Shown here piece after piece: positions 53,485 through 63,314 of a DNA stretch of 64,000 nt. Origin of the DNA: Pectobacterium aroidearum. Its GTDB lineage: Bacteria; Pseudomonadota; Gammaproteobacteria; Enterobacterales; Enterobacteriaceae. The DNA is taken from NCBI RefSeq assembly GCF_015689195.1, contig NZ_CP065044.1:1302001-1366000 (forward strand). The letters run 5' to 3'. Under the pieces are notes generated by a model. That model was not told where the DNA came from. It made no database searches and was given only the letters and a program-made list of their open reading frames with translations. Positions within the stretch are counted from its first letter, which is position 1. Each line of letters opens with the position of its first letter. The position numbers and the translations under genes are program-made.

Positions 53485-55507
53485 CCCTCTGTCTGTCGGT
53501 TCCTCACACGCGCACCAGCGCGTTGGTCATCCTCTGGTGCTGCCAGTGGTCGTGATGGGTTTTCTGCTGATCGTGATGCTGGGAATGGGCAGCTACAATT
53601 TGCAGCAGCAATTACCGGTATCACAATGGGTTGCAGGGCTGACTCAGCCCGTTCAGGACAATATGCAACAGCTTCTGTTTCATTACAGCCTGTTGCCACG
53701 CATGGTGCTGGCGCTGCTGATTGGGGCGGGGTTGGGGCTGTGCGGCGTGCTATTCCAGCAGGTCTTGCGTAATCCGCTGGCCGAGCCGTCAACGCTGGGG
53801 ATTGCTACGGGCGCACAGCTCGGGATCACGGTCGTCACGCTGTGGGCGCTGCCTGGCGGTGCCGTGATCCAGCAGGCCGCAGCCATGATAGGGGCGCTTG
53901 TGGTTGGCGCGTTGGTTTTTGGCGTCGCCTGGGGTAAGCGTTTATCACCAGTGACGCTGATACTGGCGGGGCTGGTGCTGAGTTTCTACTGTAGCGCGGT
54001 CAATCAACTGCTGGTGCTCTTCCATCATGAGCAACTTCAGGGCTTATTCCTGTGGAGCAGCGGCGTACTAAACCAGCAAGACTGGAGCAATGTGCAGTTC
54101 GTGCTTCCGCGTCTTCTGGTGTGTTTCTGTCTGGCGCTGCTTCTGATTCGCCCGCTAACGCTGTTGGGGCTGGATGACGGCGTCGCGCGTAATCTGGGGC
54201 TTGGGCTGTCGCTGGCACGTCTGAGCGCGCTTGGGTTGGGGATTTTCCTGTGTGCGCAGTTGGTGAATGCGGCGGGCATTATTGGTTTTATCGGCCTATT
54301 TGCGCCGCTGTTGGCGAAAATGTTGGGCGCACGGCGTTTACTTCACCGTCTCTTATTCGCGCCGTTGCTCGGTGCGTTGCTGCTCGGTGTTGCCGATCAG
54401 GGCGTGATCTGGCTGAGCCGCGTGTGGCTTGACGTCCCAACGGGCGCAGCGACGGCGCTGATTGGTGCGCCGCTGCTGCTGTGGCTGCTGCCGCGTCTGC
54501 GCAATAGCGGCCAGCCCGCGATGACCGACAGTAACAGCACGCCAGCAGTTGAACGTCGCCTGTGGGGAACCTGGCTGGTACTTGGCATCATGCTGCTGGG
54601 AATAGTCGTGGGCGCAGCGCTGATGCTAGGGAAAGACGCGCAAGGCTGGCAGTGGGGCGGCGGCGATGTGTTCGGTCAACTGCTCTCATGGCGCTGGCCG
54701 CGGGTGCTGGCGGCGCTCACGGCTGGCGTGATGCTGGCGGTCGCGGGAACGTTAATACAGAAGCTGACGGGTAACCCGATGGGGAGCCCGGAAGTGCTGG
54801 GGATTAGCTCCGGTGCGTCGTTTGGCGTCATTATTTTGCTGTTCTTCGTTCCCGGTAATGCGTTCGTGTGGCTGCTTCCGGCTGGTAGTGCAGGGGCGGC
54901 GTTGACGCTGCTGATCATGGTGATGATTGCCGGACGTGGTGGTTTCTCCACGCAGCGTATGCTGTTGGCTGGGATCGCGCTGAGCATGGCGTTCACCACC
55001 GTGATCGCGCTGCTGTTGGCCAGTGGCGATCCGCGCATGGGAACCGTGCTGACCTGGCTGTCGGGCTCAACCTACGCGGTCGAACCGACAGACGCGATAC
55101 GCACGGCGGTGATTGCCCTTCTGCTGCTATTGATCGTCCCGCTGTGCCAGCGCTGGCTGCGTATTCTGCCGCTTGGCACCACAACGGCCAGAGCACTTGG
55201 CGTGGCTGTCACGCCAGTTCGTCTGCTGGTTTTGCTGCTGGCATCGGTGCTGACCGCGATGGCAACGTTGATGGTCGGGCCGATGAGCTTTGTCGGGTTA
55301 ATGGCACCGCATATGGCGCGGATGCTGGGCTTTAACCGCGTGTTGCCGCAAATCGCCAGCTCGGCATTGATTGGTGGCGCGCTGATGGTTATTGCGGACT
55401 GGTGCGGCCGAATGATCCTCTTTCCGGCACAGGTTCCGGCGGGGCTGCTCGCGACGTTTATCGGTGCGCCTTACTTTGTTTATCTGCTCCGCAAGCAGGT
55501 GAAATAA
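53477..55507 (+). CDS. fhuB: Ferric hydroxamate ABC transporter permease FhuB
   Basis: A 676-residue inner-membrane permease made of two fused FecCD-type halves, each with about ten hydrophobic segments. Repeated family motifs appear in both halves: NPLAEPSTLGIATGAQLG and NPMGSPEVLGISSGASFG; GFIGLFAPLLAKML and GPMSFVGLMAPHMARML. The fusion of two permease units is characteristic of FhuB. Start overlaps fhuD by 8 bases. No outer-membrane receptor gene (fhuA) is present in this locus. Confidence 0.96.
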   Translation: MPSPLSVGSSHAHQRVGHPLVLPVVVMGFLLIVMLGMGSYNLQQQLPVSQWVAGLTQPVQDNMQQLLFHYSLLPRMVLALLIGAGLGLCGVLFQQVLRNPLAEPSTLGIATGAQLGITVVTLWALPGGAVIQQAAAMIGALVVGALVFGVAWGKRLSPVTLILAGLVLSFYCSAVNQLLVLFHHEQLQGLFLWSSGVLNQQDWSNVQFVLPRLLVCFCLALLLIRPLTLLGLDDGVARNLGLGLSLARLSALGLGIFLCAQLVNAAGIIGFIGLFAPLLAKMLGARRLLHRLLFAPLLGALLLGVADQGVIWLSRVWLDVPTGAATALIGAPLLLWLLPRLRNSGQPAMTDSNSTPAVERRLWGTWLVLGIMLLGIVVGAALMLGKDAQGWQWGGGDVFGQLLSWRWPRVLAALTAGVMLAVAGTLIQKLTGNPMGSPEVLGISSGASFGVIILLFFVPGNAFVWLLPAGSAGAALTLLIMVMIAGRGGFSTQRMLLAGIALSMAFTTVIALLLASGDPRMGTVLTWLSGSTYAVEPTDAIRTAVIALLLLLIVPLCQRWLRILPLGTTTARALGVAVTPVRLLVLLLASVLTAMATLMVGPMSFVGLMAPHMARMLGFNRVLPQIASSALIGGALMVIADWCGRMILFPAQVPAGLLATFIGAPYFVYLLRKQVK

Positions 55508-55517
55508 CGATAACGCG

Positions 55518-55549
55518 GGCTGAGGCGGGAAGAAAAACCCGCCTCAGCC
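55518..55549. terminator. Strong hairpin between fhuB and the convergent exporter gene
   Basis: GGCTGAGGCGGG (55518-55529) and CCCGCCTCAGCC (55538-55549) form a perfect 12-bp stem with an 8-base A-rich loop. No T-tract on either side, so it may act as a transcription barrier or RNA 3'-end stabiliser. Confidence 0.6.
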
Positions 55550-55555
55550 GTGTGA

Positions 55556-56146
55556 TTAGCGGGAGAGATTGATGGCTTCAACCAACATCCAGCATGTGGT
55601 GAGTAGCAAAGAGAACGCCATAATGCCGTTGAAGGCTTTCAGTTTCCACGGTTCCTGAAGATGTTTGCCGATACGATCGCCGAGCGCTGCCCAGACTAAA
55701 ACGCAGGGCAGATTGAGTGCCATAAAGGCGATGACCGTGGTGAAAAGGCCACCGCTGGCGGTATAAAGCAGCGCGATGTTGCTGGCCATTAGCCAGGTCT
55801 TCGGGTTCACCGCTTGAAATAGCGTTCCTTGCAGTGCAGTCATCGGCTGTACTCGCCCTTGTAATTCCGGTGCCGATGAGCGCACGATTTTCCACGATAG
55901 CCACAGCAGATAGACGCACCCCAGCACGGTCAGAGGGAGGCGAATAACGCTCATCCAGCTCAGCAGAAGTTCCAGGGCCACACCCATCAGTGCCGTTTGT
56001 ATTCCACAGCCAACGGTAATTCCCACCATCATCGGTAACGTACGACGCAGGCCAAAATTGACGCCTGAGGTTGCCAGCAGCAGATTATTGGGGCCTGGCG
56101 TGATGGACATGACGGTGACGTAGCTGAAAAAAGAAGGGTCGAGCAT
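55556..56146 (-). CDS. LysE/RhtB-family amino acid exporter
   Basis: A 196-residue inner-membrane protein with about six hydrophobic segments, the family start SYVTVMSITPGPNNLLLATSG (Gly-Pro-Asn motif here beginning at ITPGPNN) and the later NPKTWLMASNIALL. Such proteins export amino acids or homoserine lactone-like compounds; the substrate here is unknown. Divergent from a MocR-type regulator, which very likely controls it. Convergent with fhuB. Confidence 0.9.
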   Translation of the reverse strand: MLDPSFFSYVTVMSITPGPNNLLLATSGVNFGLRRTLPMMVGITVGCGIQTALMGVALELLLSWMSVIRLPLTVLGCVYLLWLSWKIVRSSAPELQGRVQPMTALQGTLFQAVNPKTWLMASNIALLYTASGGLFTTVIAFMALNLPCVLVWAALGDRIGKHLQEPWKLKAFNGIMAFSLLLTTCWMLVEAINLSR

Positions 56147-56281
56147 GGTGTTATCCTGGTGATGGGGAAGAGCACTATAGTAGGCAGAAAAAATAAATGG
56201 TTACAGATACACAAAACGATTATTGTGATGGGTACAAATTGCATTAATCGTTAACTGTACTCATCGGCTGGCGGGGGAACT

Positions 56282-57742
56282 GTGTCCATCATCGACTCAC
56301 AAGAAAGTACGCTCTATCAACAGCTCGCGGAAACCTTCGCCACGGCGATTCATCAAGGGACGTTAGCGCCGGGAAGCCGCTTGCCTTCTATTCGTCGCGT
56401 CGCCGGATCGCATCAGGTGAGTGTCAACACGGTATTGAATGCCTGGCGTATTCTCGAAGATCGCGGGTTGATCGAAGCGCGGCCGCAGTCGGGCTATTTT
56501 GTTCGAGGTCGTCTGCCGTCGCTGACGGAAAGTAAGCCGCATCGTGCGCAGGTGATTGTGCCGGGCAGTGAGAAACTGGATCTGATTGATACCGTTTTTG
56601 CTGCCCAGACACACCCGGATTACACCAACATATCTCTGGCGTGCCCACAGCATGCCGATTTCTATCCGACCGAAAAGATTAGCCGTATTACCGCTTCCCT
56701 ATTGCGGCGACAGCCCGACCTGATTGGCCGTTATGCGCTACCGCCGGGCAGTGAGCGACTGCGGCGCGAAGTGGCGCGGCGTGCGATGGATTTGGGCATG
56801 ACCCTGACTCGTGAAGACATCACGATCACCCACGGCTGTATGGAGGCGCTACAGCTGGCATTGCGCACGGTAACGCAGCCGGGCGACTGTGTCGGGCTGG
56901 AAACGCCAACCTATTTTTATCTCTTTCCTCTGCTGGCCAGTCTGGGATTGAAAACGGTGGAGATTCCCACCGATCCACAACGCGGCCTCGCGCTGGATGC
57001 GCTGGAACTGCTGCTGTCAGAAGGGCGGCTACAGGCGATTATCGCGATGCCGAACGCACAGAATCCGCTAGGGTGCAGTATGACGCTAGAGGATAAAAAG
57101 CGGCTGGCAAAGCTGGTGAATGACTATCAGGTGCCGCTTATTGAGGATGGGTTATACAGCGAACTTCAGTTTACCTGGCCGCTGTCGCCGACGGTGAAAG
57201 CCTTCGACCGCGAAGGCTGGGTGATTTACTGTTCCAGCTTCACGAAAACGCTGGCACCGGATTTTCGCATTGGCTGGATGGCGTCGGGCCGTTTCCGTGC
57301 CAAAGTTGCACGGCTGAAAGCGGTCTCGTCAATGGCGGAATCGGCGCTGCTATCGGAAACACTGGCGCAGTTTCTGGAGTCCGGCGGTTACGATCACCAT
57401 CTGCGTACGCTGCGCCGTCGCTATGCCGCACAGATGGATGAGGCTCGTGGGCTCATCGCACGACATTTTCCACAGGGGACGCGGGCGACGCAGCCGCAGG
57501 GCGGTTTTGTCTTCTGGCTGGAATTACCGGGCGGGGTGGATGGTGTTGAATTGTTCCATCGCCTGCTGCAAGAGCAGATTTGCGTCACGCCCGGCGAGCT
57601 TTACACGCTGAGCGGGCGCTGTAAGCACGGGCTTCGGCTATCGTGCTGCTACCCGTTTGATGAACGCTATACGTATGCGCTTAAGCGCGCGGGGGCGCTG
57701 GCGTGTGAGATGAGCGGTATCGGGCCGGGTAGCGCAACGTAG
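56282..57742 (+). CDS. MocR/PdxR-type transcriptional regulator (GntR + aminotransferase domain)
   Basis: A 486-residue protein. Residues 8-75 are a GntR winged helix (LYQQLAETFATAIHQGTLAPG, SRLPSIRRVA, VSVNTVLNAWRILEDRGLIEA). Residues 110-475 form a fold type I aminotransferase-like domain with the PLP lysine in SSFTKTLAPDFRIGW. PLP-bound effector sensing is the rule in this family. The start is GTG at 56282 with GGGGGAAC before it. It is divergent from the LysE-type exporter across 135 bases, so it probably regulates export of an amino acid. Confidence 0.9.
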   Translation: MSIIDSQESTLYQQLAETFATAIHQGTLAPGSRLPSIRRVAGSHQVSVNTVLNAWRILEDRGLIEARPQSGYFVRGRLPSLTESKPHRAQVIVPGSEKLDLIDTVFAAQTHPDYTNISLACPQHADFYPTEKISRITASLLRRQPDLIGRYALPPGSERLRREVARRAMDLGMTLTREDITITHGCMEALQLALRTVTQPGDCVGLETPTYFYLFPLLASLGLKTVEIPTDPQRGLALDALELLLSEGRLQAIIAMPNAQNPLGCSMTLEDKKRLAKLVNDYQVPLIEDGLYSELQFTWPLSPTVKAFDREGWVIYCSSFTKTLAPDFRIGWMASGRFRAKVARLKAVSSMAESALLSETLAQFLESGGYDHHLRTLRRRYAAQMDEARGLIARHFPQGTRATQPQGGFVFWLELPGGVDGVELFHRLLQEQICVTPGELYTLSGRCKHGLRLSCCYPFDERYTYALKRAGALACEMSGIGPGSAT

Positions 57743-57764
57743 TCTTACTTCTATGAACATCGCG

Positions 57765-58388
57765 TTATGGCGTGCCGTTTCGTCCCCAGGTCAGGTAGCC
57801 TGCGCGCTCGCTTAAGCGCTCATAGTAGGCACGGACGGCGGGATAGTCCGTGTGTTCCAGTGGCGTTTCATACCAGCGGTTTACTGATAGTCCGATGGGA
57901 ATGTCGGCCAGCGTAAACGCTTGTCCTGCAACGTAGTGGCCGGTTCGCTCCAGTTGCTGATTCAAAATGCCCATGGTACGTGACCAAAGATTGCAGGATG
58001 CCGTCAAGAGCTGGGGATCCTGGTGGGCGGGAGACTGACGCACCAGCGACATAAAAGCGTAACGCCATGAAGGATTGAGTTCGTTCGCTTGCCAATCGAT
58101 CCATTGATCGACCGTCGCACGGCTACGCGGATCCTGCGGGTAGAGCCAGGCGCCGTCCTTTGCATTGGCGAGGTAACGTATAATCGCGTTCGATTCCCAC
58201 ATGACAAAATCGTCATCCTGAATAACCGGTATCATGGCATTAGGATTGAGCGCCAAAAACGCTGGTGATTGCGGTGACTGATAGCCCTCACCCCAGTCTT
58301 CTCGGTGAAAGGGAATCGCCAACTCATCGCACAGCCACAGCACTTTCCGAACGTTGATCGACGATGTGCGCCCTAGAATTTTTAACAT
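57765..58388 (-). CDS. Glutathione S-transferase family protein
   Basis: A 207-residue protein. The N-terminal thioredoxin-like half has the likely catalytic Ser near residue 9 ([16 protein letters not shown]), [12 protein letters not shown] (cis-Pro) and the glutathione gamma-Glu contact [11 protein letters not shown]. The C-terminal half is helical, with [17 protein letters not shown]. The substrate is unknown. The start at 58388 is backed by GGAGAGGTC directly upstream; the frame is open to 58418. Convergent with the MocR-type regulator; possibly a separate transcript. Confidence 0.88.
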   Translation of the reverse strand: MLKILGRTSSINVRKVLWLCDELAIPFHREDWGEGYQSPQSPAFLALNPNAMIPVIQDDDFVMWESNAIIRYLANAKDGAWLYPQDPRSRATVDQWIDWQANELNPSWRYAFMSLVRQSPAHQDPQLLTASCNLWSRTMGILNQQLERTGHYVAGQAFTLADIPIGLSVNRWYETPLEHTDYPAVRAYYERLSERAGYLTWGRNGTP

Positions 58389-58537
58389 GACCTCTCCGCT
58401 ATTTTCAGGAACAGACACTTACTCATAACCAATTTGAGACGGCTTGTCATTCTCAAACGAGAACCCTGACGAAAAAAAGGGAGGAAGGGATAAATTGAGT
58501 CGCGACGGCGTCAGCGAGTGACGCCGTCGAGGTAAAT

Positions 58538-59818
58538 TTACAGGCGTGAGAAGCAGAGCTGTGCGGCTTCGATGGTGCGGTCAATGTCCTGTGGCGTATG
58601 CGCCAGCGACATAAAGCCCGCTTCAAAAGCGGACGGTGCGAGATAAACTCCTTCTTCCAGCATCATGTGGAAGAACAGCTTAAAGCGCTCGACGTCGCAC
58701 TTCATCACATCCTGGTAGCAGGTAACGCTCTCGGCATCCGTGAAGAACAGACCAAACATACCGCCCGCCTGATTCACGACTAGCGGAATATTTTCGGCTT
58801 TCGCGGCAGCCAGCAGGCCTTCTGCTAGCTGATTGGTCAACGCGGTGAGCTTTTCATGGACACCGGGTTTCGCCACTTCCGTCAAACAGGCAAAGCCTGC
58901 CGCCATAGCAATCGGGTTGCCGGACAGTGTTCCCGCCTGATAAACCGGACCGGTCGGTGCCAGCGCCTGCATGACTTCACGCTTGCCGCCGAATGCGCCA
59001 ACTGGCATGCCGCCGCCGATGATTTTCCCCAGACAGGTCAGATCCGGCACCACGCCGTAGTGCGACTGTGCACCCGCCAGTGCGACGCGGAAGCCGGTCA
59101 TCACTTCATCGATGATGAATAAAGCACCAAACTCGTCGCACAGGGCGCGCAGGCCAGGAAGGAAATCCGGCAGCGGTGGAACGCAGTTCATGTTGCCCGC
59201 AACGGGTTCGACAATGATTGCAGCGATTTCGTCAGGGTATTGTTCAAACGCCGCGCGTACAGATGACAGATCGTTATAGACGCAGGTTAGCGTATGGCGG
59301 GCGAAATCAGCAGGAACGCCGGGAGAGTTCGGTTGACCCAGCGTCAGCGCGCCGGAACCGGCTTTCACCAACAGGCAATCGGCGTGGCCGTGGTAGCAGC
59401 CTTCAAATTTAATGATTTTGTCGCGACCGGTGTAGCCACGTGCCAGACGGATTGCGCTCATGGTGGCTTCGGTGCCGGAGTTGACCATCCGCACCATGTC
59501 CATGCTGGGCACCAGTGAGGTAACCAGACGTGCCATCTGCACTTCCATCTCGGTCGGCGCGCCAAAACTCAGGCCGCGTTCTGCGGCGGCGATCACCGCA
59601 TCACGAATTGCCGGGTGATTGTGCCCCAGCACCATTGGACCCCACGATCCCACGTAATCAATGTACGCTTGTTCGTCGGCGTCGTAGAGATAAGCGCCAT
59701 CAGCCCGTTCGATGAACAGCGGGGTACCGCCGACGCCGTTAAAAGCACGAACGGGTGAGTTTACACCGCCGGGAATAAGTTGCTGTGCCGCAGCATACAG
59801 GCTTTCAGATTTGTTCAT
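58538..59818 (-). CDS. hemL: Glutamate-1-semialdehyde 2,1-aminomutase
   Basis: A 426-residue PLP enzyme forming 5-aminolevulinate, the tetrapyrrole precursor. The PLP lysine lies in [20 protein letters not shown] (about residue 265); [12 protein letters not shown] carries the Asp that contacts the pyridine, and [20 protein letters not shown] the phosphate site. Length equals E. coli HemL. Divergent from clcA, as in E. coli. Confidence 0.97.
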   Translation of the reverse strand: MNKSESLYAAAQQLIPGGVNSPVRAFNGVGGTPLFIERADGAYLYDADEQAYIDYVGSWGPMVLGHNHPAIRDAVIAAAERGLSFGAPTEMEVQMARLVTSLVPSMDMVRMVNSGTEATMSAIRLARGYTGRDKIIKFEGCYHGHADCLLVKAGSGALTLGQPNSPGVPADFARHTLTCVYNDLSSVRAAFEQYPDEIAAIIVEPVAGNMNCVPPLPDFLPGLRALCDEFGALFIIDEVMTGFRVALAGAQSHYGVVPDLTCLGKIIGGGMPVGAFGGKREVMQALAPTGPVYQAGTLSGNPIAMAAGFACLTEVAKPGVHEKLTALTNQLAEGLLAAAKAENIPLVVNQAGGMFGLFFTDAESVTCYQDVMKCDVERFKLFFHMMLEEGVYLAPSAFEAGFMSLAHTPQDIDRTIEAAQLCFSRL

Positions 59819-59965
59819 TACGCGGTCCTGACTGGTCTTAATCGTAAAATGTAGGGGTATTCTAATAAACTGACCGCCGTTATGAAATCGCTGTATCAGC
59901 AGATGCGGGTCTCTTTGTCTTCTGTTCTGGTCAAATAGGCAGTTTTATCCTTAAGGGGTAACATA

Positions 59966-59995
59966 GTGACTCTTATTTCTCTTTTTTGGTTATGA
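59966..59995 (+). CDS. Possible 9-codon leader ORF overlapping the clcA start
   Basis: GTG at 59966 follows AAGGGG by about 8 bases and opens MTLISLFWL, ending in TGA that overlaps the clcA ATG (ATGA, 59992-59995). The clcA ATG itself has no good ribosome site, so translation may be coupled through this ORF. Unproven. Confidence 0.4.
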   Translation: MTLISLFWL

Positions 59996-61407
59996 CCGTT
60001 GTGATCAGACTTTCTGCACCCGTTTCTTCTGCGGCGGAGCGCCGCGCTGCCATCGCACAATTTATGCGGCGCGATAAAACCCCCGCGTTGATTCTTCTGC
60101 TGGCGGCGATAGTAGGAACGTTAACCGGGTTGGTCGGCGTGGCATTTGAACGTACGGTGAACTGGGTTATACAACAGCGAATGGCACTCTTGACGCATTT
60201 TCCTGAAAGCGGGGTGAGCTGGCTTGCTGCTGCGGCGGTGTCGGCTGTACTTGCGGTATGGGGGTATTTTCTGGTTCGGCGATTCGCTCCAGAAGCGGGT
60301 GGATCGGGGATTCCCGAAATTGAGGGCGCGTTAGAAGAACTCAGACCGGTACGCTGGTGGCGCGTATTGCCCGTTAAGTTTTTTGGCGGTATTGGCACGC
60401 TCGGGTCGGGAATGGTGCTGGGGCGTGAAGGGCCGACGGTACAACTGGGGGGAAATATTGGCGGCATGGTTGCGGACATGTTGCCCAAAAGGCAGCAGGA
60501 CGGGCGCCATTCATTATTAGCTACCGGTGCGGCGGCCGGGCTATCCGCTGCCTTTAATGCGCCGTTGGCCGGAATACTTTTTATCATTGAGGAAATGCGC
60601 CCTCAGTTCCGCTATAGCCTCATCTCAATTAAAGCGGTCTTCATTGGCGTCATTATGTCGAGCATCGTATTTCGTCTCTTCAACGGCGAACAGGCTGTGA
60701 TCGATATAGGGCAATTGCCTTCCGCACCGCTCAAGACGCTGTGGTTATATTTGGTGCTTGGGATTATTTTTGGCGTCGTCGGTGTGGTGTTTAATGCTCT
60801 GGTGTTACGTACTCAAGCGCTGTTTTTGGCCTTCCACGGTAAGCGGATGTCTCGCTTCCTGCTGGTCGGCGCACTGGCGGGCGGCCTCTATGGCGTGCTG
60901 TCTATTGTTTTTCATGAAGCAACCGGAGGCGGGTTTTCGCTTATTCCCCTTGCGGCGGCGGAGCATTACAGCATTAGTATGCTCTTTGTGATCTTTATAA
61001 TCCGCGTCTTCATGACGCTGCTTTGTTTCGGATCGGGCGCGCCAGGGGGGATTTTTGCACCGATGTTGGCGTTGGGAACACTGCTTGGAGCTGCGTTTGG
61101 TATGGCGGCCAGTCAGTTGTTTCCTGATTATGCGATTGGCGCCAGTACGTTTGCTGTGGCGGGTATGGGAGCACTGTTCGCGGCATCGGTTCGTGCTCCA
61201 CTTACCGGCATCGTTCTGGTGTTGGAAATGACTGACAACTACCAGTTGATCTTACCCATGATCGTGACGTGTCTGGGCGCGACACTGTTGGCGCAGTTTC
61301 TGGGAGGGAAGCCGCTATATTCTTCTATTCTGGCGAGGACGCTGCAGCGACAGGCGTTGGCTGAGCAGGAGCAGCAGATTAATTCAACAATTTCTGTCAA
61401 ATCTTGA
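59992..61407 (+). CDS. clcA: H+/Cl- exchange transporter ClcA
   Basis: A 471-residue CLC antiporter of the inner membrane, used in extreme acid resistance. Key motifs: [10 protein letters not shown] (Cl- site, about residue 100), GREGPTVQ with the gating Glu, [11 protein letters not shown], and the Cl--coordinating Tyr in [10 protein letters not shown]. About eighteen helical segments as in E. coli ClcA. The start is uncertain: TTG 59986, ATG 59992 and GTG 60001 are in frame; ATG is taken because it overlaps the stop of a small upstream ORF with a good ribosome site. Upstream divergent gene is hemL, downstream erpA. Confidence 0.94.
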   Translation: MTVVIRLSAPVSSAAERRAAIAQFMRRDKTPALILLLAAIVGTLTGLVGVAFERTVNWVIQQRMALLTHFPESGVSWLAAAAVSAVLAVWGYFLVRRFAPEAGGSGIPEIEGALEELRPVRWWRVLPVKFFGGIGTLGSGMVLGREGPTVQLGGNIGGMVADMLPKRQQDGRHSLLATGAAAGLSAAFNAPLAGILFIIEEMRPQFRYSLISIKAVFIGVIMSSIVFRLFNGEQAVIDIGQLPSAPLKTLWLYLVLGIIFGVVGVVFNALVLRTQALFLAFHGKRMSRFLLVGALAGGLYGVLSIVFHEATGGGFSLIPLAAAEHYSISMLFVIFIIRVFMTLLCFGSGAPGGIFAPMLALGTLLGAAFGMAASQLFPDYAIGASTFAVAGMGALFAASVRAPLTGIVLVLEMTDNYQLILPMIVTCLGATLLAQFLGGKPLYSSILARTLQRQALAEQEQQINSTISVKS

Positions 61408-61486
61408 ACGTTTTCGCAGACTGCCGGATAATAAGCGTATGAGTATGGGTCTATCACCTGATAAGCCCTGAGTTGGGAGTAAAAAT

Positions 61487-61834
61487 ATGAGCGACGATAT
61501 AGCAGCACTGCCTCTGCAATTTACTGATGCAGCGGCAAGCAAGGTGAAAAACCTGATTGCTGATGAAGAAAACCCAGAGCTGAAACTGCGCGTGTATATC
61601 ACGGGTGGCGGCTGTAGCGGCTTCCAGTACGGTTTTACCTTTGATGATCAAATCAACGACGGCGATATGACCATTGAGAAGCAAGGGGTGTCGCTGGTGG
61701 TTGACCCGATGAGCCTGCAATATCTGGTTGGCGGTGCGGTGGATTATACCGAAGGGCTGGAAGGTTCTCGCTTTGTCGTGACGAATCCGAATGCGAAATC
61801 CACCTGTGGCTGTGGTTCCTCTTTCAGCGTCTGA
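61487..61834 (+). CDS. erpA: Iron-sulphur cluster insertion protein ErpA
   Basis: A 115-residue A-type carrier delivering Fe-S clusters to apoproteins, for example of isoprenoid synthesis. The three conserved cysteines are C43 ([11 protein letters not shown]), C107 and C109 ([11 protein letters not shown]). Start [12 protein letters not shown] with GGGAG in front. Follows clcA by 79 bases and is ended by a strong terminator. Confidence 0.97.
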   Translation: MSDDIAALPLQFTDAAASKVKNLIADEENPELKLRVYITGGGCSGFQYGFTFDDQINDGDMTIEKQGVSLVVDPMSLQYLVGGAVDYTEGLEGSRFVVTNPNAKSTCGCGSSFSV

Positions 61835-61870
61835 TCCCGCATTGCGGTGATGGGCCGACTAAGAAAACAA

Positions 61871-61904
61871 AAACCGTGTCTTGGTAACAAGACACGGTTT
61901 TTTT
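61871..61904 (+). terminator. Rho-independent terminator of erpA
   Basis: AAACCGTGTCTTG, loop GTAA, CAAGACACGGTTT, then TTTT: a perfect 13-bp stem with T-tail. Confidence 0.92.
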
Positions 61905-61971
61905 ATAGTAAACCAGCAATCTGTCACAAGAGGCGCTAATTAAAAGAATACGCCGCGTATTTTTACTGTGA

Positions 61972-62250
61972 TTACCATTCAACCGTAATCAGACGCGTTT
62001 CCGGACTCTGCGTAGTTTTTGCCGCAGAAGCAGAAAGTTTTGCCTGATCGATCTGAATACGTGACTCAGTAATCTTAGGTTGTGGGACAGAGACTACGTT
62101 ACATGTCATTTGATATTGACCGGATTGAGGTGTTACGCCGCACGCCGGTAGTATCGTCAGTTGAGCGTTAATTTGCCCACCCTGATTCCCTGCATATGCC
62201 GTGGTACAGGCTACCATCAGTAAGCCCGCGTAAAGCAACGCATTTTTCAT
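61972..62250 (-). CDS. Small exported protein of unknown function
   Basis: A 92-residue protein with a clear Sec signal peptide (MKNALLYAGLLMVACTTAYA, cleavage after AYA) giving a mature part of about 72 residues. The mature part has two cysteines (LPACGVTP, MTCNVVSV) spaced for a disulphide and begins GNQGGQINAQLTILPACGV, faintly like the start of fimbrial or spore-coat U (SCPU) domains, but far too short for a full one. It is not in the E. coli gene order here. A periplasmic or secreted location is likely. No function can be assigned. Confidence 0.7.
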   Translation of the reverse strand: MKNALLYAGLLMVACTTAYAGNQGGQINAQLTILPACGVTPQSGQYQMTCNVVSVPQPKITESRIQIDQAKLSASAAKTTQSPETRLITVEW

Positions 62251-62481
62251 AGTTAAAGCTACCTGGTGTTAAAGGAACCGCTACCGGTTCAAAATTTTCT
62301 CATTTTGTATTGCTTTGGCTTTATCGCCGGGTGGTAATTAATGCCATCAATGATGCCTATAATTCCACCGTTACGCTCAGATTATCGGCAAATGTTGGCG
62401 AAATAAAAGCCTGTGAGTGTTACAACTTGTATATTAATGAAGCTATTGTTATCGAAGTGATTTCACAGTGTTAATTAACAA

Positions 62482-63312
62482 TCACTTTGCTGACGAAGAG
62501 CCGGGGCTTAATGCTGTTAATTGAGAACAAATTTGTTGAGCCGCCAATAGCAAACGTGGGCCGCTACGGCTAAACCAGTCTTCATTCACGGTAATCACCG
62601 GCACTGCTAATTGCGGCTGCCAAAACGTCTGCACGCTGGCAATTTTATCTGGCGAACCGCCGATAATAATGGCCTGTGGTTGTCGCCTTAACACCTGTTC
62701 ACGGCTAACCTGCGGCCAGGGCACTGGGCTATCGCTAAAGATATTTTCTGCGCCGCACAGCGAAACGATCTGGCTTTGCAGCGTCGCTTGCGACGAAGTA
62801 AACAGCGGCTGAGTGCCGAATTGAATGAATACCCGAAGTGATGCTGCGTTCTGCCCCTCGCCCGTGTGCCGTAGCCTGCCTATTTCCTGCTGAAAATCTG
62901 TCGCAGCCCGTTCGGCTTGCTCTGGATGGCGGCTGTAGGTCGCCAACTGTCGCAATGACGCGGGGATATCGTCTAACGTTTTTGCATCCAGATAAACGAT
63001 GGGAATCGAGAAGTTGGCGAGCTGTTCCAGCGGCCGTTGTGGATTGCCCTCGCGCCAGGCCAGAATCAGATCGGGCTTAAGCGCGAGGATCCGCTCCAGG
63101 TTGATTCCTTGCCAGGAAGCCACCTGTTCCAGCTTTTTCGCTTCTGGTGGGTAATCTGACCAGGCGCTGACCGCAATCAGCTGTTCGCCCATGCCTGCGG
63201 CATAGGCCATTTCCGTTGCGTGTGGTGCGAGGCTAATGACACGCTGTGGAAGGGCATAAGCGGCGGTGCAAAGCAGTAGCCCGGTCAGCCAGCAGAGGAA
63301 CCTGACAGTCAC
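62482..63312 (-). CDS. btuF: Vitamin B12 periplasmic binding protein BtuF
   Basis: A 276-residue periplasmic protein delivering cobalamin to BtuCD. Signal peptide [20 protein letters not shown], then [50 protein letters not shown] and LCGAENIF typical of BtuF. It starts 2 bases after the mtn stop, so translation is coupled. The yadS gene that follows btuF in E. coli is absent; an unrelated small exported gene is found instead. Confidence 0.95.
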   Translation of the reverse strand: MTVRFLCWLTGLLLCTAAYALPQRVISLAPHATEMAYAAGMGEQLIAVSAWSDYPPEAKKLEQVASWQGINLERILALKPDLILAWREGNPQRPLEQLANFSIPIVYLDAKTLDDIPASLRQLATYSRHPEQAERAATDFQQEIGRLRHTGEGQNAASLRVFIQFGTQPLFTSSQATLQSQIVSLCGAENIFSDSPVPWPQVSREQVLRRQPQAIIIGGSPDKIASVQTFWQPQLAVPVITVNEDWFSRSGPRLLLAAQQICSQLTALSPGSSSAK

Positions 63313-63314
63313 GA

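Noticed and set aside
59973-60587. 204-codon antisense ORF opposite the start of clcA
   Set aside because: Low-complexity Pro/Ala/Ser/Arg composition typical of a shadow frame of a GC-rich membrane protein gene.
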